In this document: positions 8,604 through 16,639 of the stretch, in pieces
Position numbering within the stretch: the first letter of the stretch is position 1
How the letters are laid out: each line of letters opens with the position of its first letter
Assembly: GCF_003711105.1 (NCBI RefSeq)
Contig: NZ_CP023865.1
Coordinates: 5,982,501-6,046,500 of the forward strand
DNA: 64,000 bases
Origin: Actinoplanes teichomyceticus ATCC 31121
GTDB lineage: Bacteria; Actinomycetota; Actinomycetes; Mycobacteriales; Micromonosporaceae
Direction of reading: 5' to 3'
The notes under the pieces: model-generated
The model's input: only the letters and a program-made list of their open reading frames with translations
Told to the model about the DNA's origin: nothing
The model's database searches: none
Made by a program: the position numbers and the translations under genes

Positions 8604-8630
8604 CCGCTCACCGCCCGGGCCTTGATTTGG

Positions 8631-8643
8631 TTTCGTCTTTGTT
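8631..8643. promoter_or_regulatory. Candidate FruR operator upstream of fruR
   Basis: TTTCGTCTTTGTT lies 28 nt upstream of the fruR start and matches 12 of 13 bases of the site before mtlA. A further TTTCG occurs at about 8682. A TTGACA hexamer at 8671-8676 on the minus strand suggests the promoter is here, so the site could mediate autoregulation. Confidence 0.5.
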
Positions 8644-8984
8644 TACGCCCGCTTCTGCCCGAGCGCAATATGTCAAAGAGATTTCGCTCTCCTTATGGGT
8701 CCTGTGGCCTATCACCAAAGTGGTAAGAGTGGGCAAGTCGCCCGCACCGGACGGTAGGCTTGAGAAGATCATGAATGCCCGGTTGTGTTGATTTTTGCCC
8801 TTGAGCAGCGGCGGGAGGGGTGGTTGCGGTGGCCGGCGGCGCTGCTGCGTACCGGTGAGGTCAGGGGTACCCGGGCGCCCCGCCCGCCGGGACGCCCCGC
8901 CTTCCGCGACACCCTTCCCGCCGGGACGCCCTGACCTTCGGGACGCCCCACTCAGCGACCCGACCGCCGGACCGCCCGCCCCAC

Positions 8985-9152
8985 TCAGCAACCCCCGTGG
9001 AACAGCGCCTCGCCGACGCCTCGACCCACCAGATAAACACGCAGATCGATGGCCTGCAGCACTGGCTTGCGACGAGCGATCGTCCGGCTCGGGCCGGATC
9101 GAGCCGGTGCAGATCCGTCCACGAAAAGCGTGAGAAGCGCGGAGGAATCCAT
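8985..9152 (-). CDS. Possible small protein (weak)
   Basis: A 55-codon frame starting at an ATG with GGAG 4-5 nt upstream. The product begins MDSSALLTLFVDG and contains QAIDLRVYLVGRGV, with no recognised family. Only about two thirds of its codons end in G or C, against more than 90 % in neighbouring genes, so it is either foreign or not coding. It is listed because the ribosome-binding site is good and the desert is otherwise empty. Confidence 0.2.
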   Translation of the reverse strand: MDSSALLTLFVDGSAPARSGPSRTIARRKPVLQAIDLRVYLVGRGVGEALFHGGC

Positions 9153-9364
9153 AATCTCCGAAGTCGGTCCGGCGACGAGCTCGCCGCGGACCAGGATGGC
9201 AGATCCGAGGAAAAGCCCAGATCACGCCGCTCCGAATAATGCGCGCGGTGCGCCGGAAGGCCGGCATCCGCTCCAACTGCCCCGGTACGGCCGACGGCGA
9301 TCGCCTGCGCGATCACGCCACGCGACCCCGGCCGGCACTGACAATCGTTATTGCGCCGGAATAG

Positions 9365-9468
9365 CACCGCCGCCACCAGCCGGACTCCCCGGGCCGGGGC
9401 CGACGGTCGTAATACACACCGCAACCACCAACCCGACTCCCCAAGCTGGACCGGACGGTCGTCATGCG
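9365..9468. repeat. Two imperfect 52-bp direct repeats
   Basis: Copies at 9365-9416 and 9417-9468 share roughly three quarters of positions, including CACCGC, GACTCCCC and GACGGTCGT. A related stretch in inverted orientation follows near 9510-9535. No function is evident. Confidence 0.55.
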
Positions 9469-10072
9469 CATCGGATTGCCACCGCCATCGCCAGCTGAGC
9501 GGCCCGGGCTGGTGCTGGCGGTTGTTGTTTCGCCGGATACCCGCCCGGCGGTGGGCGGACGCGATCTCATATCCGGGAGGTGTCCGCCAGGCGGGTACCG
9601 TGCCACGGAGATATGGACACGTGGCGGCGAACGGGCGGAACGCACGGATGCCCGTGACCGAGGCTCCACGCCGTCCACCCGCCCGTCGGACACCACCGGG
9701 CGGAAGTCACAGCGCCGGTCGGGCAGCGAGCTGACCGCGTGACGTGACCGGATCGGATCAGCGAGCGCCGGTCCGCTACGACGTACGAGGCGCATCCCGT
9801 CGTGACCGGCACGCCGCGATGCGGTCGGCTTCCGCCGGCGCTGGAAGCCGCGCACCGCAACGCCGGGCTCCTACATGCTGCCCCCGACGCGCACACCACG
9901 ACACCCGGCGCGGACGCCGCGTCGGTCCGCGCGCCGCGACACGCGGGGCGGACGCCGCGAGACACCCGCGCACCGCCACAGCCTCCGTACACCCTGACGC
10001 CGCAGCAGCCACCGGGGCGGGGCGTGGCGGGACGCCTGCGGACGGGACGGCGCGGGTCGTACCGGGAAAGGG

Positions 10073-10729
10073 TCAGCCCTGCGCCGGGATGTGCGGCGGC
10101 AGGCCCAGGGTCTTGCGGATCGCGGCCTGCACCTCGTCGACCGGCGGGCGCCCGTCGACGTCGTGGACGACCTCCTTGCGGCGGAAGAGTTCGAGCACCG
10201 GGCGGGTCTTCTCGTGGTATTCGCGCAGCCGGGCCTCGAGCGCCTCCGGGGTGTCGTCGGCACGCGTGACCAGTTCGTGGCCGCAGATGTCGCAGCGGCC
10301 CTCCTGCTCCGGGCGGTCCGCGATCAGGTTGTAGTCCATGCCGCAGCTGGGGCAGAGGCGCCGGCTCAGGACCCGGCGGCGCACCTCGTCGTCGGGCAGT
10401 TCGAGGTGGATCACCGCGTCCAGGTCGTAGCTCTCCATGAAGAACTCGGCCTGCCGGCCGTTGCGCGGGAAGCCGTCGATGACGAAGCCGTAGTTCCAGT
10501 CGTGCCGCTCCAGGCGGCTGCGGACCACCGCCTCCACCAGGTCGTCGTCGACCAGCTCGCCGGCCGCCATGATCCGCCGGACCTGGGCGCCGAGCTTGGT
10601 GTGGTTGCGGACGTTCCAGCGGAAGATGTCGCCGACGCCGATGTGCGTCAGGTCGAGGCCGCGGGCGAGCAGCTGGCCCTGGGTGCCCTTGCCGCTGCCC
10701 TGGACGCCCATGATCACGTACTTGCGCAT
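10073..10729 (-). CDS. adk: Adenylate kinase, zinc-lid type
   Basis: A 218-aa nucleoside monophosphate kinase (AMP + ATP to 2 ADP). The P-loop GVQGSGKGT is at residues 8-16, the NMP-binding part has FVIDGFPRNGRQAEF, and the lid holds four zinc-binding cysteines (126, 129, 146, 149) in the pattern CPSC...CDIC. GGAGA precedes the ATG. It is not in the usual ribosomal secY-adk-map cluster, so it may be a second copy or paralogue. Downstream is the gene desert. Confidence 0.85.
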   Translation of the reverse strand: MRKYVIMGVQGSGKGTQGQLLARGLDLTHIGVGDIFRWNVRNHTKLGAQVRRIMAAGELVDDDLVEAVVRSRLERHDWNYGFVIDGFPRNGRQAEFFMESYDLDAVIHLELPDDEVRRRVLSRRLCPSCGMDYNLIADRPEQEGRCDICGHELVTRADDTPEALEARLREYHEKTRPVLELFRRKEVVHDVDGRPPVDEVQAAIRKTLGLPPHIPAQG

Positions 10730-10751
10730 GTGGGTATCTCCGAGTGGGGGG

Positions 10752-11324
10752 TCAGTCCGCCGCGCCGATCCGCAGCGGGCCGGGCGCGGGCCCGGTCAAC
10801 GTGGTGGGATCGACGCTCCAGGCGCCGGCCACCCGGAACACGTCGCGCTCGGCCACCAGCACGGTGGCCTCCTCGTCGAGCGTGCCGGGCAGGCCGGCCT
10901 CCCGCTCGGCCGGCCCGGGCTCGCCGAACCACGAGGTGACCTCGCCGGTCTGGCCGACGTACCCGAACGCGCGCACGAGATCACCTTTCACCGCGCGCTG
11001 CCATCGATGCAACTCGGTCACCCGGTGCGTCGCGAAGTATTGCACCTCGGTGTCGAGCGTGGCGGAGAGCGCGACCACGTCCGGGCCGGGACTCATCAGC
11101 CAGTGGCCGGCGGCGAGCACCCAGGACGTGCCACGGGCGCCGGGCAGCGGCGGGGTCACCGCGACCCGGTCGCCGGTCAGGTGCGCCAGGTCGAGCCCGT
11201 CGCGCCAGCGGACCGGGCCGAGGTCGCGCAGGCCCAGCGCGGTGAGCACGGCTTCCGGTGCGGCGCCCGCGACCGCGAGCCAGGCCTGCTTGCCGCCGAA
11301 ACCGGCCATGACGTCCGTTTCCAT
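10752..11324 (-). CDS. Conserved-looking protein of unknown function
   Basis: A 190-aa soluble protein with strong G/C-ending codons and no recognisable domain, signal peptide or membrane segment. Several Trp-containing patches (SWVLAAGHWLMSPG, ELHRWQRAVKGDLVRAFGYVG) suggest a compact fold. There is no Shine-Dalgarno; instead TAGCGT ends 7 nt before the ATG, which suggests a leaderless transcript. It lies 22 nt upstream of adk on the same strand and may be cotranscribed with it. Function unknown. Confidence 0.75.
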   Translation of the reverse strand: METDVMAGFGGKQAWLAVAGAAPEAVLTALGLRDLGPVRWRDGLDLAHLTGDRVAVTPPLPGARGTSWVLAAGHWLMSPGPDVVALSATLDTEVQYFATHRVTELHRWQRAVKGDLVRAFGYVGQTGEVTSWFGEPGPAEREAGLPGTLDEEATVLVAERDVFRVAGAWSVDPTTLTGPAPGPLRIGAAD

Positions 11325-11350
11325 ACCCGCAACGCTATCCCGTTGTCCGA

Positions 11351-12019
11351 TTATGCCCAGCCATAGTCCCCTCGGAGCCGGGTCGCCACCCGGTCGAAGC
11401 GAGCCCGGTCCAGGATCGCGCCCTCGCGGCGGATGCCGTCCTCCTCGACCTCCAGCACCCGGTCCAGGCGGATCCAGCTGGGGCGCTGGGTCCGGTCCCA
11501 GTCGCCGGCGCCGAGGGCGAGCCAGTTGCGCTGCCCGTCGCGCTCGCCCTGGCTGGAGAGCATCAGCCCGAGCAGGGTGCGGCCGTCCCGGCCGACGACC
11601 AGCACCGGGCGGTCCTTGCCCTGGGCCGGGTCATCCTCATAGGGCACCCAGGTCCAGACGATCTCCCCGGGGTCGGCGTCGCCGTCCAGGTCGGGGGCGT
11701 AGGCGACGGTGCGGCCGCGCTGCTCGGTGGGAACCTGCCGGGGCGGGCGCGGGGCCGGCGCCGGGCCACGCCGCGCCGGAGGCTTCGACGCCGCGCCGGG
11801 GCGCGCGGCCTCGGCGGACCGGCGCGGGCCGGGCGATGCGGCGGACCCGCGCGGGCCGGGCGATGCGGGCCGGCGGGGCGCCGGAGCCGGGGTCGGGGTC
11901 GCGGACGGGCGGGCGGCTGCCGGGGGCGGCGCGCTGCGGGTGCGGGCCTCGCCCCGCGGCGCCGGCTCCGCCGGCCCGCCGAACAACCGGCGCAGGAGGG
12001 ACTTCAGCATTTCGAGCAC
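11351..12019 (-). CDS. PemK/MazF-like protein with disordered N-terminal half
   Basis: The C-terminal half (from about residue 115) looks like a PemK/MazF endoribonuclease fold: GEIVWTWVPYEDDPAQGKDRPVLVVGR carries the usual start strand and the KxRP-VLVV motif. Residues 15-105 are a low-complexity Pro/Ala/Arg linker, and the N-terminus (MLEMLKSLLRRLF) is a short amphipathic helix. The family is normally about 110 aa with an antitoxin gene next to it; none is present here, so a toxin role is doubtful. Start GTG: TAAGGT ends 6 nt upstream, consistent with a leaderless mRNA. Confidence 0.7.
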   Translation of the reverse strand: MLEMLKSLLRRLFGGPAEPAPRGEARTRSAPPPAAARPSATPTPAPAPRRPASPGPRGSAASPGPRRSAEAARPGAASKPPARRGPAPAPRPPRQVPTEQRGRTVAYAPDLDGDADPGEIVWTWVPYEDDPAQGKDRPVLVVGRDGRTLLGLMLSSQGERDGQRNWLALGAGDWDRTQRPSWIRLDRVLEVEEDGIRREGAILDRARFDRVATRLRGDYGWA

Positions 12020-12110
12020 CGCTGAACCTTACGGCCTTCGACGGACGGTACGGCCGGACAGTATGGCGATACAGTCCCCGACGGATCCCCGGCCCGGAAG
12101 GATGCACACC

Positions 12111-13157
12111 ATGACGCGCTACGGACCGATGTACGGGCCGGACTACACGTTCCTCGGGATCCCGGCCTGCGACTGGCAGGTGCCGGAGACGTACTCGGAC
12201 GCCGACGTGGTGATCATCGGCGCGCCGTTCGACGGCGGCACCTCGCACCGCCCGGGGGCCCGGTTCGGCCCGCAGGTCATCCGCGGCACCGATTACCTGG
12301 CGCACGACGGCTCCCGCCCGCACCTGGCGATGCGGGTCGACGCGCTGGGGACCGACCTGACCGTCAGGGACGCCGGTGATCTGGAGGTGTTCAGCGGCGA
12401 GATCGAGCGCAGCTGCCGCACCATCGCCGAGGCGGTCGGCCTCGTCGCCCGGAACGGGGCGATCCCGCTGATCCTCGGCGGCGACCACACCGTCACCTGG
12501 CCGGACGTGACCGGGGTGGCCAGCGCCCACGGGCCGGGCCGGATCTCGGTGATCCACTTCGACGCGCACGCGGACACCGGCGACATCGAGTTCGGTTCGC
12601 TCTACGGCCACGGCCAGCCGATGCGCCGGCTGATCGAGTCCGGGGCGGTGCGCGGCGACCGGTTCCTGCAGCTGGGCCTGCGCGGCTACTGGCCCGGCCC
12701 GGACGTGCTGGACTGGATGGCCGACCAGCGGATGAACTCGTTCCACATGAGCGAGATCGTCGAACGTGGTCTGGACGCGGTGCTCAGCAGCGCGTTCGAG
12801 ATCGCCCTGGACGGCTGCGACGGCGTCTTCCTCTCGGTCGACATCGACGTCTGCGACCCCGGGCACGCGCCCGGCACCGGCACCCCGGAACCGGGTGGCT
12901 TCACCGCCCGGCAGCTGCTCGACAGCGTCTCGCGGATCTGCCACGAGCTGCCGGTGGTCGGCATGGACATCGTCGAGGTGTCGCCGCCGTTCGACCACGC
13001 CGAGATCACCGCGCTGCTGGGCAACCGGGTCGTGCTGGAGGCGCTCTCCGGGATGGCGCGGCGGCGCAAGGACGGCGACGGGCCCCGCTGGTCACGGTCG
13101 ACGCCGTTGCTGCGGGGGCGCGGCGGCGGCACGCCGGAGCGGGCGCAGGTGGATTAG
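12111..13157 (+). CDS. speB: Agmatinase/ureohydrolase family enzyme
   Basis: A 348-aa arginase-fold binuclear manganese enzyme. Metal-binding motifs are GGDHT near residue 123, HFDAHADTGD near 150 and SVDIDVCDPGHAPGTG near 243. Agmatine to putrescine plus urea is the best guess, but guanidinobutyrase and related ureohydrolases share these motifs. An in-frame ATG at 12102 overlaps the ribosome-binding site; GGAAGG at 12096-12101 is well spaced for the ATG at 12111, so that start is chosen. It is divergent from the MazF-like gene and not near the arginine genes. Confidence 0.82.
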   Translation: MTRYGPMYGPDYTFLGIPACDWQVPETYSDADVVIIGAPFDGGTSHRPGARFGPQVIRGTDYLAHDGSRPHLAMRVDALGTDLTVRDAGDLEVFSGEIERSCRTIAEAVGLVARNGAIPLILGGDHTVTWPDVTGVASAHGPGRISVIHFDAHADTGDIEFGSLYGHGQPMRRLIESGAVRGDRFLQLGLRGYWPGPDVLDWMADQRMNSFHMSEIVERGLDAVLSSAFEIALDGCDGVFLSVDIDVCDPGHAPGTGTPEPGGFTARQLLDSVSRICHELPVVGMDIVEVSPPFDHAEITALLGNRVVLEALSGMARRRKDGDGPRWSRSTPLLRGRGGGTPERAQVD

Positions 13158-13180
13158 CCCGGCCGGTGGGCGGGGCGCTG

Positions 13181-13264
13181 TCCCGCGGCGCAGGCGTTAT
13201 CCCGCGGCGTAGGCGTTATCCCGCGGCGCAGGCGCGAACCCACCGCGCAGACGCGAACCCGCCC
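13181..13264. repeat. 19-bp tandem repeat
   Basis: About 4.5 copies of a unit like CGTAGGCGTTATCCCGCGG, with units starting at 13189, 13208, 13227 and 13246. The first two are nearly identical and the last two diverged. It fills the convergent gap between the ureohydrolase gene and the CAP-protein gene. Confidence 0.8.
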
Positions 13265-13297
13265 CGCGGCCACGCATCCGCCCGGGTGTCGACCGGA

Positions 13298-14104
13298 TCA
13301 GCCGACGAAGTCCTGTGTCATCCAGGTGATGCCCTTGTCGTCGCGGACCACGCTGAGGCCGATCCGGGTGAAGCTGGTGGACAGCAGGTTCTTGCGGTGC
13401 CCGTCGTTCGGCGGCACCTCGGCGAGCATCGAGTCGGTCAGGCCGTTCGCCGCCTTGACCATGTCGGCCGCGCTGCTGCCGCTGGAGCCGTACCCGATGT
13501 TCTCGCCGGCCGAGCCCCACGACACGCCCTGCGCGCTGAAGCGGTCGCCGATGCCGCCCTCGCCGTCGCACTGGTGCGACAGGCCGCATCCGTCGATCAT
13601 CAGCTGGTTGTGCAGGGCGGCCGCCTGGGACAGCTCGGTGTCCAGGCGCAACGCGCCCAGCCCCTCGTCGGCGCGGGCCTCGTTGATGTGCGCGAGCACC
13701 AGGTCCAGGATGTCGTCCGCGGTGGCCGGGGCCTTCGCCACGGACGCCACGGACGCCGTCTCCGCCCTCTTCGCCGTCGCCGAGGCGCGGGGTTTCCGGG
13801 TCGCCGGCGCGGTCGCCGTCCGCTTGCTGGCCGTCGGCCGCGGGGTGGCGGTCGACGGCCTGGTCGCCGACGGCACGGGGGCGACCGGGCTGGACGACCG
13901 GTCGTCGGCGGGAAGCAGATCGAGGTCGCCGGGGGTGCTGCCGGGGGCGGCAGCGGCGGCGAGCGGGACGTCAGCCGACCGGGGGCTGGGGTCGGCTGAC
14001 GCCCGCTGGATGAGTCCCGCCACGGTGAAGCCGGTGCCGATGACCACGGCTGTCGAGCCCGCCACCAGCGTGTACCGGAAACGGGCGGCGGCGGAGAGCG
14101 ACAC
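13298..14104 (-). CDS. Secreted or anchored CAP (SCP/YkwD) domain protein
   Basis: A 268-aa protein: an N-terminal hydrophobic segment (about residues 10-30), a long Ser/Thr/Pro/Ala-rich linker (about 35-130) and a C-terminal CAP domain (about 135-268). The CAP domain shows INEARADEGLGALRLDTELSQAA, a Cys pair in GCGLSHQC, GENIGYG and the NDGHRKNLLSTSFTRIG motif. Bacterial CAP proteins are extracellular and their activity is mostly unknown. The GTG start has GAGGTGA upstream. Solitary gene. Confidence 0.85.
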   Translation of the reverse strand: MSLSAAARFRYTLVAGSTAVVIGTGFTVAGLIQRASADPSPRSADVPLAAAAAPGSTPGDLDLLPADDRSSSPVAPVPSATRPSTATPRPTASKRTATAPATRKPRASATAKRAETASVASVAKAPATADDILDLVLAHINEARADEGLGALRLDTELSQAAALHNQLMIDGCGLSHQCDGEGGIGDRFSAQGVSWGSAGENIGYGSSGSSAADMVKAANGLTDSMLAEVPPNDGHRKNLLSTSFTRIGLSVVRDDKGITWMTQDFVG

Positions 14105-14291
14105 GGATATTCACCTCGGTGAGTCGGGCAGGGGACGACGCCCCACGACTATGCGCGACCCGCCGGGCTAGATCACCCGAGGAAAGAATTCTTTAAGGAT
14201 CGGCTCACCGACTCATAAGGGTCACCGGGCGGCCGGGTGGAACTCGCCCGGCCGGACGCCGTCGAGGCCGATGACCCGCCCGCCCACCTCT

Positions 14292-14312
14292 GCCGGCGGC
14301 CCACCCGCCGGC
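14292..14312. terminator. GC-only hairpin after the anchored-protein gene
   Basis: A perfect 8-bp stem GCCGGCGG/CCGCCGGC with a 5-nt loop, 3 nt past the stop of the minus-strand gene ending at 14316. There is no U-tract, as is common for actinobacterial terminators. Confidence 0.5.
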
Positions 14313-14315
14313 CTC

Positions 14316-15275
14316 CTACTGACGCTTCCTCGGCTGGACCGATTCGGACACCGGCTGAGTCACCGGCCGGCGCAGCGCGCGGACCAGTTGACGGTCGCTG
14401 ACCGCGGTGTACAGGGTCGGGTCGGAACCGGTCAGCACCACCCACGGGCAGGAGCGCTCGGCGCCCTCCAGGGTGGTTTCGGCGACCTTGCGGCGGGTGG
14501 CGATCTCGTACACGGTCAGCCGGTAGCGGCCCACCTCGAGGGGAAGTGTCGGCCGCTTCGGCTCGTCCGTCCGGCAGTTCCTGAGGGTCGCCCCGCCGCC
14601 GATCAGATCCAGGCAGGCGACGATCTGGGCCTTGGTGGCGGCCGGGGCCCAGGCCCGCCGGGCCGCCGCCGAGGAGCCGTAGGCCAGCGGGTTGAGCGTC
14701 CGGGCCGAGCGCTGCGCGAGGTCCCGGCGGTCCCGCACGCTGATCACCACCGGGTGCGGGGCCCGCCCGCGCCACCGCGGCGCGGCCGGGAAGTAGCTGT
14801 TCGCGCAGACCGCATCCAGGTCCGCGGCGGCGCGTACCCGGCGCGCCGCGACCTGCGGCGCGACCTGCGCGGTCGGTGGCGCCGCCGGCAGGATCGAGCC
14901 GGTGTCGCCGGTCCGCGACGCGCCGTCCGGCGCGACGGCGCCCCCGCCGCCCCGGCTGACGGCCCAGCCGAGGAGGATCGCCAGGACCAGCGCGGCGCAG
15001 CCGGCGGTCGCCCAGGCCCGGCGCGACCAGGTCCGCCACATTTTCCCGGTACGACCTCCGCCCGACCCGCCGCCCGTCGAAGCCCCGCCCGCGGCGTCAG
15101 CCGCCGACCCGCCGCCCATCGAAGCCCCGCCCGCGGCGTCACGTCCCGGCCCGCCGCCCGGCACCGCCCCGCCCGCGGCGTCCCCTTCCGGCCCGGCCCC
15201 TTCCGGCCCGGTTCCTTGCGGCTCGGCCGTCCCGGTGTCCGCCGCGTTGCCCCGCGGCTCCTCTGCCTGCGCCAT
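14316..15275 (-). CDS. Membrane-anchored protein with Gly/Ala/Pro-rich cytoplasmic tail
   Basis: A 319-aa protein: residues 1-75 are low-complexity (repeats of the type GGASMGGGS and AAGGAS), then KMWRTWSRRAW precedes one membrane helix (AGCAALVLAILLGWAVS, about residues 88-105), and an extracytoplasmic domain of about 200 aa follows. That domain has two pairs of cysteines and blocks such as RDRRDLAQRSARTLNPLAYG and LPLEVGRYRLTVYEIATRR. No family recognised. The ATG at 15275 is backed by GGGGAG about 6 nt upstream; upstream in-frame sequence lacks one. Confidence 0.75.
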   Translation of the reverse strand: MAQAEEPRGNAADTGTAEPQGTGPEGAGPEGDAAGGAVPGGGPGRDAAGGASMGGGSAADAAGGASTGGGSGGGRTGKMWRTWSRRAWATAGCAALVLAILLGWAVSRGGGGAVAPDGASRTGDTGSILPAAPPTAQVAPQVAARRVRAAADLDAVCANSYFPAAPRWRGRAPHPVVISVRDRRDLAQRSARTLNPLAYGSSAAARRAWAPAATKAQIVACLDLIGGGATLRNCRTDEPKRPTLPLEVGRYRLTVYEIATRRKVAETTLEGAERSCPWVVLTGSDPTLYTAVSDRQLVRALRRPVTQPVSESVQPRKRQ

Positions 15276-15446
15276 CGATCGCTCCCCAGCCGTCCCGAGG
15301 CGGCGAACTATACCGATCGGTAACATGCCTGTCACCGGGCGCGCGATCCCGGCAGCCGTGGGACTTCCGGCCGGTCGCTGCTGGCAGCCGACCCGCGAGT
15401 CGAACCCGGCGTCAGCCGGCCGGACGCGCCGTGTTTCGCTGGATCC

Positions 15447-16058
15447 ATGACGTATTCCTGGCTGGAGCTCCCGGCCGAGGCGGTGGACCAGGCGGCCCGG
15501 CAGTTGCTCGGGTGGCGGCTCACCGCGAACGGCGTGACCGTGCGACTGACCGAGGTGGAGGCATACAGCGGGCTGGGCGAGGACCCGGCCAGCCATGCGC
15601 ACCGCGGTGTCACCAACCGCAACGCGGTGATGTTCGGCCCGGCCGGGCGGCTCTACGTCTACCAGATCTATGGCATGCACTTCTGCGCGAACATCGTCTG
15701 CGGCGAGCCGGGCCGGGCCGCCGCCGTCCTGCTGCGCGCCGGTGAGGTGGTCGGCGGGCTGGAGACCGCCCGTTCCCGCCGTCCCGCCGCGCGCCGGGAC
15801 GCCGATCTGGCCGCCGGCCCGGCCAAGCTGATGCAGGTGCTGGAGCTGAACCGGGCGGCCAACGACACCTCGGTCGTGGACGGCACCGGCCCGGCGACGC
15901 TCAGCCCGCCGGACGGCGCGGCCGGCACGATCGAGGCCGGGCCGCGCGTCGGGGTGACCGCCGCCCACGACGTGCCGTGGCGGTTCTGGCTCGCCGGCGA
16001 CCCGACCGTCAGCGTCTACCGGCGGCACACCCCGAAGCGGCGCGCCGTGCGCCGCTGA
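15447..16058 (+). CDS. DNA-3-methyladenine glycosylase (AAG/Mpg type)
   Basis: A 203-aa AAG-family glycosylase that removes alkylated purines (3-methyladenine and hypoxanthine in relatives) in base-excision repair. The signature blocks are present: RLTEVEAYSGLGEDPASHAHRG with the catalytic glutamate, NRNAVMFGPAGRLYVYQIYGMH, and the AAGPAKLMQ-like GPAKLMQVL. Length is normal. It stands alone on the plus strand, with a GC hairpin after its stop and a convergent gene beyond. Confidence 0.9.
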   Translation: MTYSWLELPAEAVDQAARQLLGWRLTANGVTVRLTEVEAYSGLGEDPASHAHRGVTNRNAVMFGPAGRLYVYQIYGMHFCANIVCGEPGRAAAVLLRAGEVVGGLETARSRRPAARRDADLAAGPAKLMQVLELNRAANDTSVVDGTGPATLSPPDGAAGTIEAGPRVGVTAAHDVPWRFWLAGDPTVSVYRRHTPKRRAVRR

Positions 16059-16060
16059 GC

Positions 16061-16090
16061 CGCGCGCCGGCGAGTCGGGGAGGGCGCGCG
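16061..16090. terminator. GC-only hairpin between convergent genes
   Basis: An 8-bp stem CGCGCGCC/GGCGCGCG with a 14-nt loop, 3 nt after the glycosylase stop and facing the stop of the VOC gene at 16131. It could serve both directions. The long loop makes it weaker than the others. Confidence 0.4.
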
Positions 16091-16130
16091 CCACCACGCG
16101 GCGCGGGTGCGGGCGCGCGGTGACGGGCGC

Positions 16131-16565
16131 TCAGTCGAGACAGAACTCGTTGCCCTCGACGTCCCGCATCACGATGCACGACTCGTTGTACTCGTCGGCC
16201 AGCAGCAGCCTCTCCCGCACCGCGCCGAGCGCGACCAGCCGCGCGCATTCGGCCTCCAGCACGGCCAGCCGCTCGGCGCCGACCAGTCCGGTGCCGACCC
16301 GCACGTCGAGATGCACCCGGTTCTTGACGACCTTGCCCTCGGGGACGCGCTGGAAGAACAGCCGCGGGCCGACGCCCGAGGGGTCCACGCAGGCGAACGC
16401 GGAACCCTGCTGCTCCGCCGGCAGCCCGCGGTTGAACTCCTCCCAGCTGGCGAAGCCCTTCGGGGGTGGCGGTACGACGTACCCCAGGACCTCGCACCAG
16501 AAGCGGGCGACGCGCTCGGGATCCGCGCAGTCGAACGTGACCTGAAACTGCTTGATCGACGCCAT
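16131..16565 (-). CDS. VOC (glyoxalase/bleomycin-resistance fold) protein
   Basis: A 144-aa VOC-superfamily protein with two beta-alpha-beta-beta-beta modules: QVTFDCADPERVARFWCEVLGYVV at the start and a second module ending CIVMRDVEGNEFCLD. Histidine and glutamate at VHLDV and NEF are plausible metal ligands. Substrate cannot be predicted, because this superfamily includes dioxygenases, isomerases and antibiotic-binding proteins. It lies downstream of the HelD gene on the same strand with a 74-nt gap. Confidence 0.8.
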   Translation of the reverse strand: MASIKQFQVTFDCADPERVARFWCEVLGYVVPPPPKGFASWEEFNRGLPAEQQGSAFACVDPSGVGPRLFFQRVPEGKVVKNRVHLDVRVGTGLVGAERLAVLEAECARLVALGAVRERLLLADEYNESCIVMRDVEGNEFCLD

Positions 16566-16639
16566 CGGTCCACCATAGAACGGGACACTCCGGTCGTTCC
16601 ACGGGCCCCGGTCACCCGGCGGGGCCGCGCCGGCACGCC

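Larger units (their letters stand above)
8604..10072. other. 1.5-kb gene desert
   Basis: No frame shows the G/C-ending codon bias of the flanking genes. Beyond the fruR promoter it holds degenerate GGGACGCCCC-type repeats (about 8870-8950), a lower-GC patch at 9000-9250 with one short minus-strand frame, two 52-bp direct repeats (9365-9468), and GC-rich degenerate repeats at 9870-10020. Decayed DNA or an unannotated RNA are possible; I cannot identify either. Confidence 0.6.

Noticed and set aside
8608..9276. A 222-residue minus-strand frame upstream of fruR
   Set aside because: It overlaps the fruR promoter and operator, is Arg/Ser/Gly-rich and lacks the G/C-ending codon bias.
15376..15445. 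tRNA-like GGTTCGA on the minus strand near 15400
   Set aside because: The flanking bases do not form the 5-bp T-stem, and no acceptor or anticodon stem is present.
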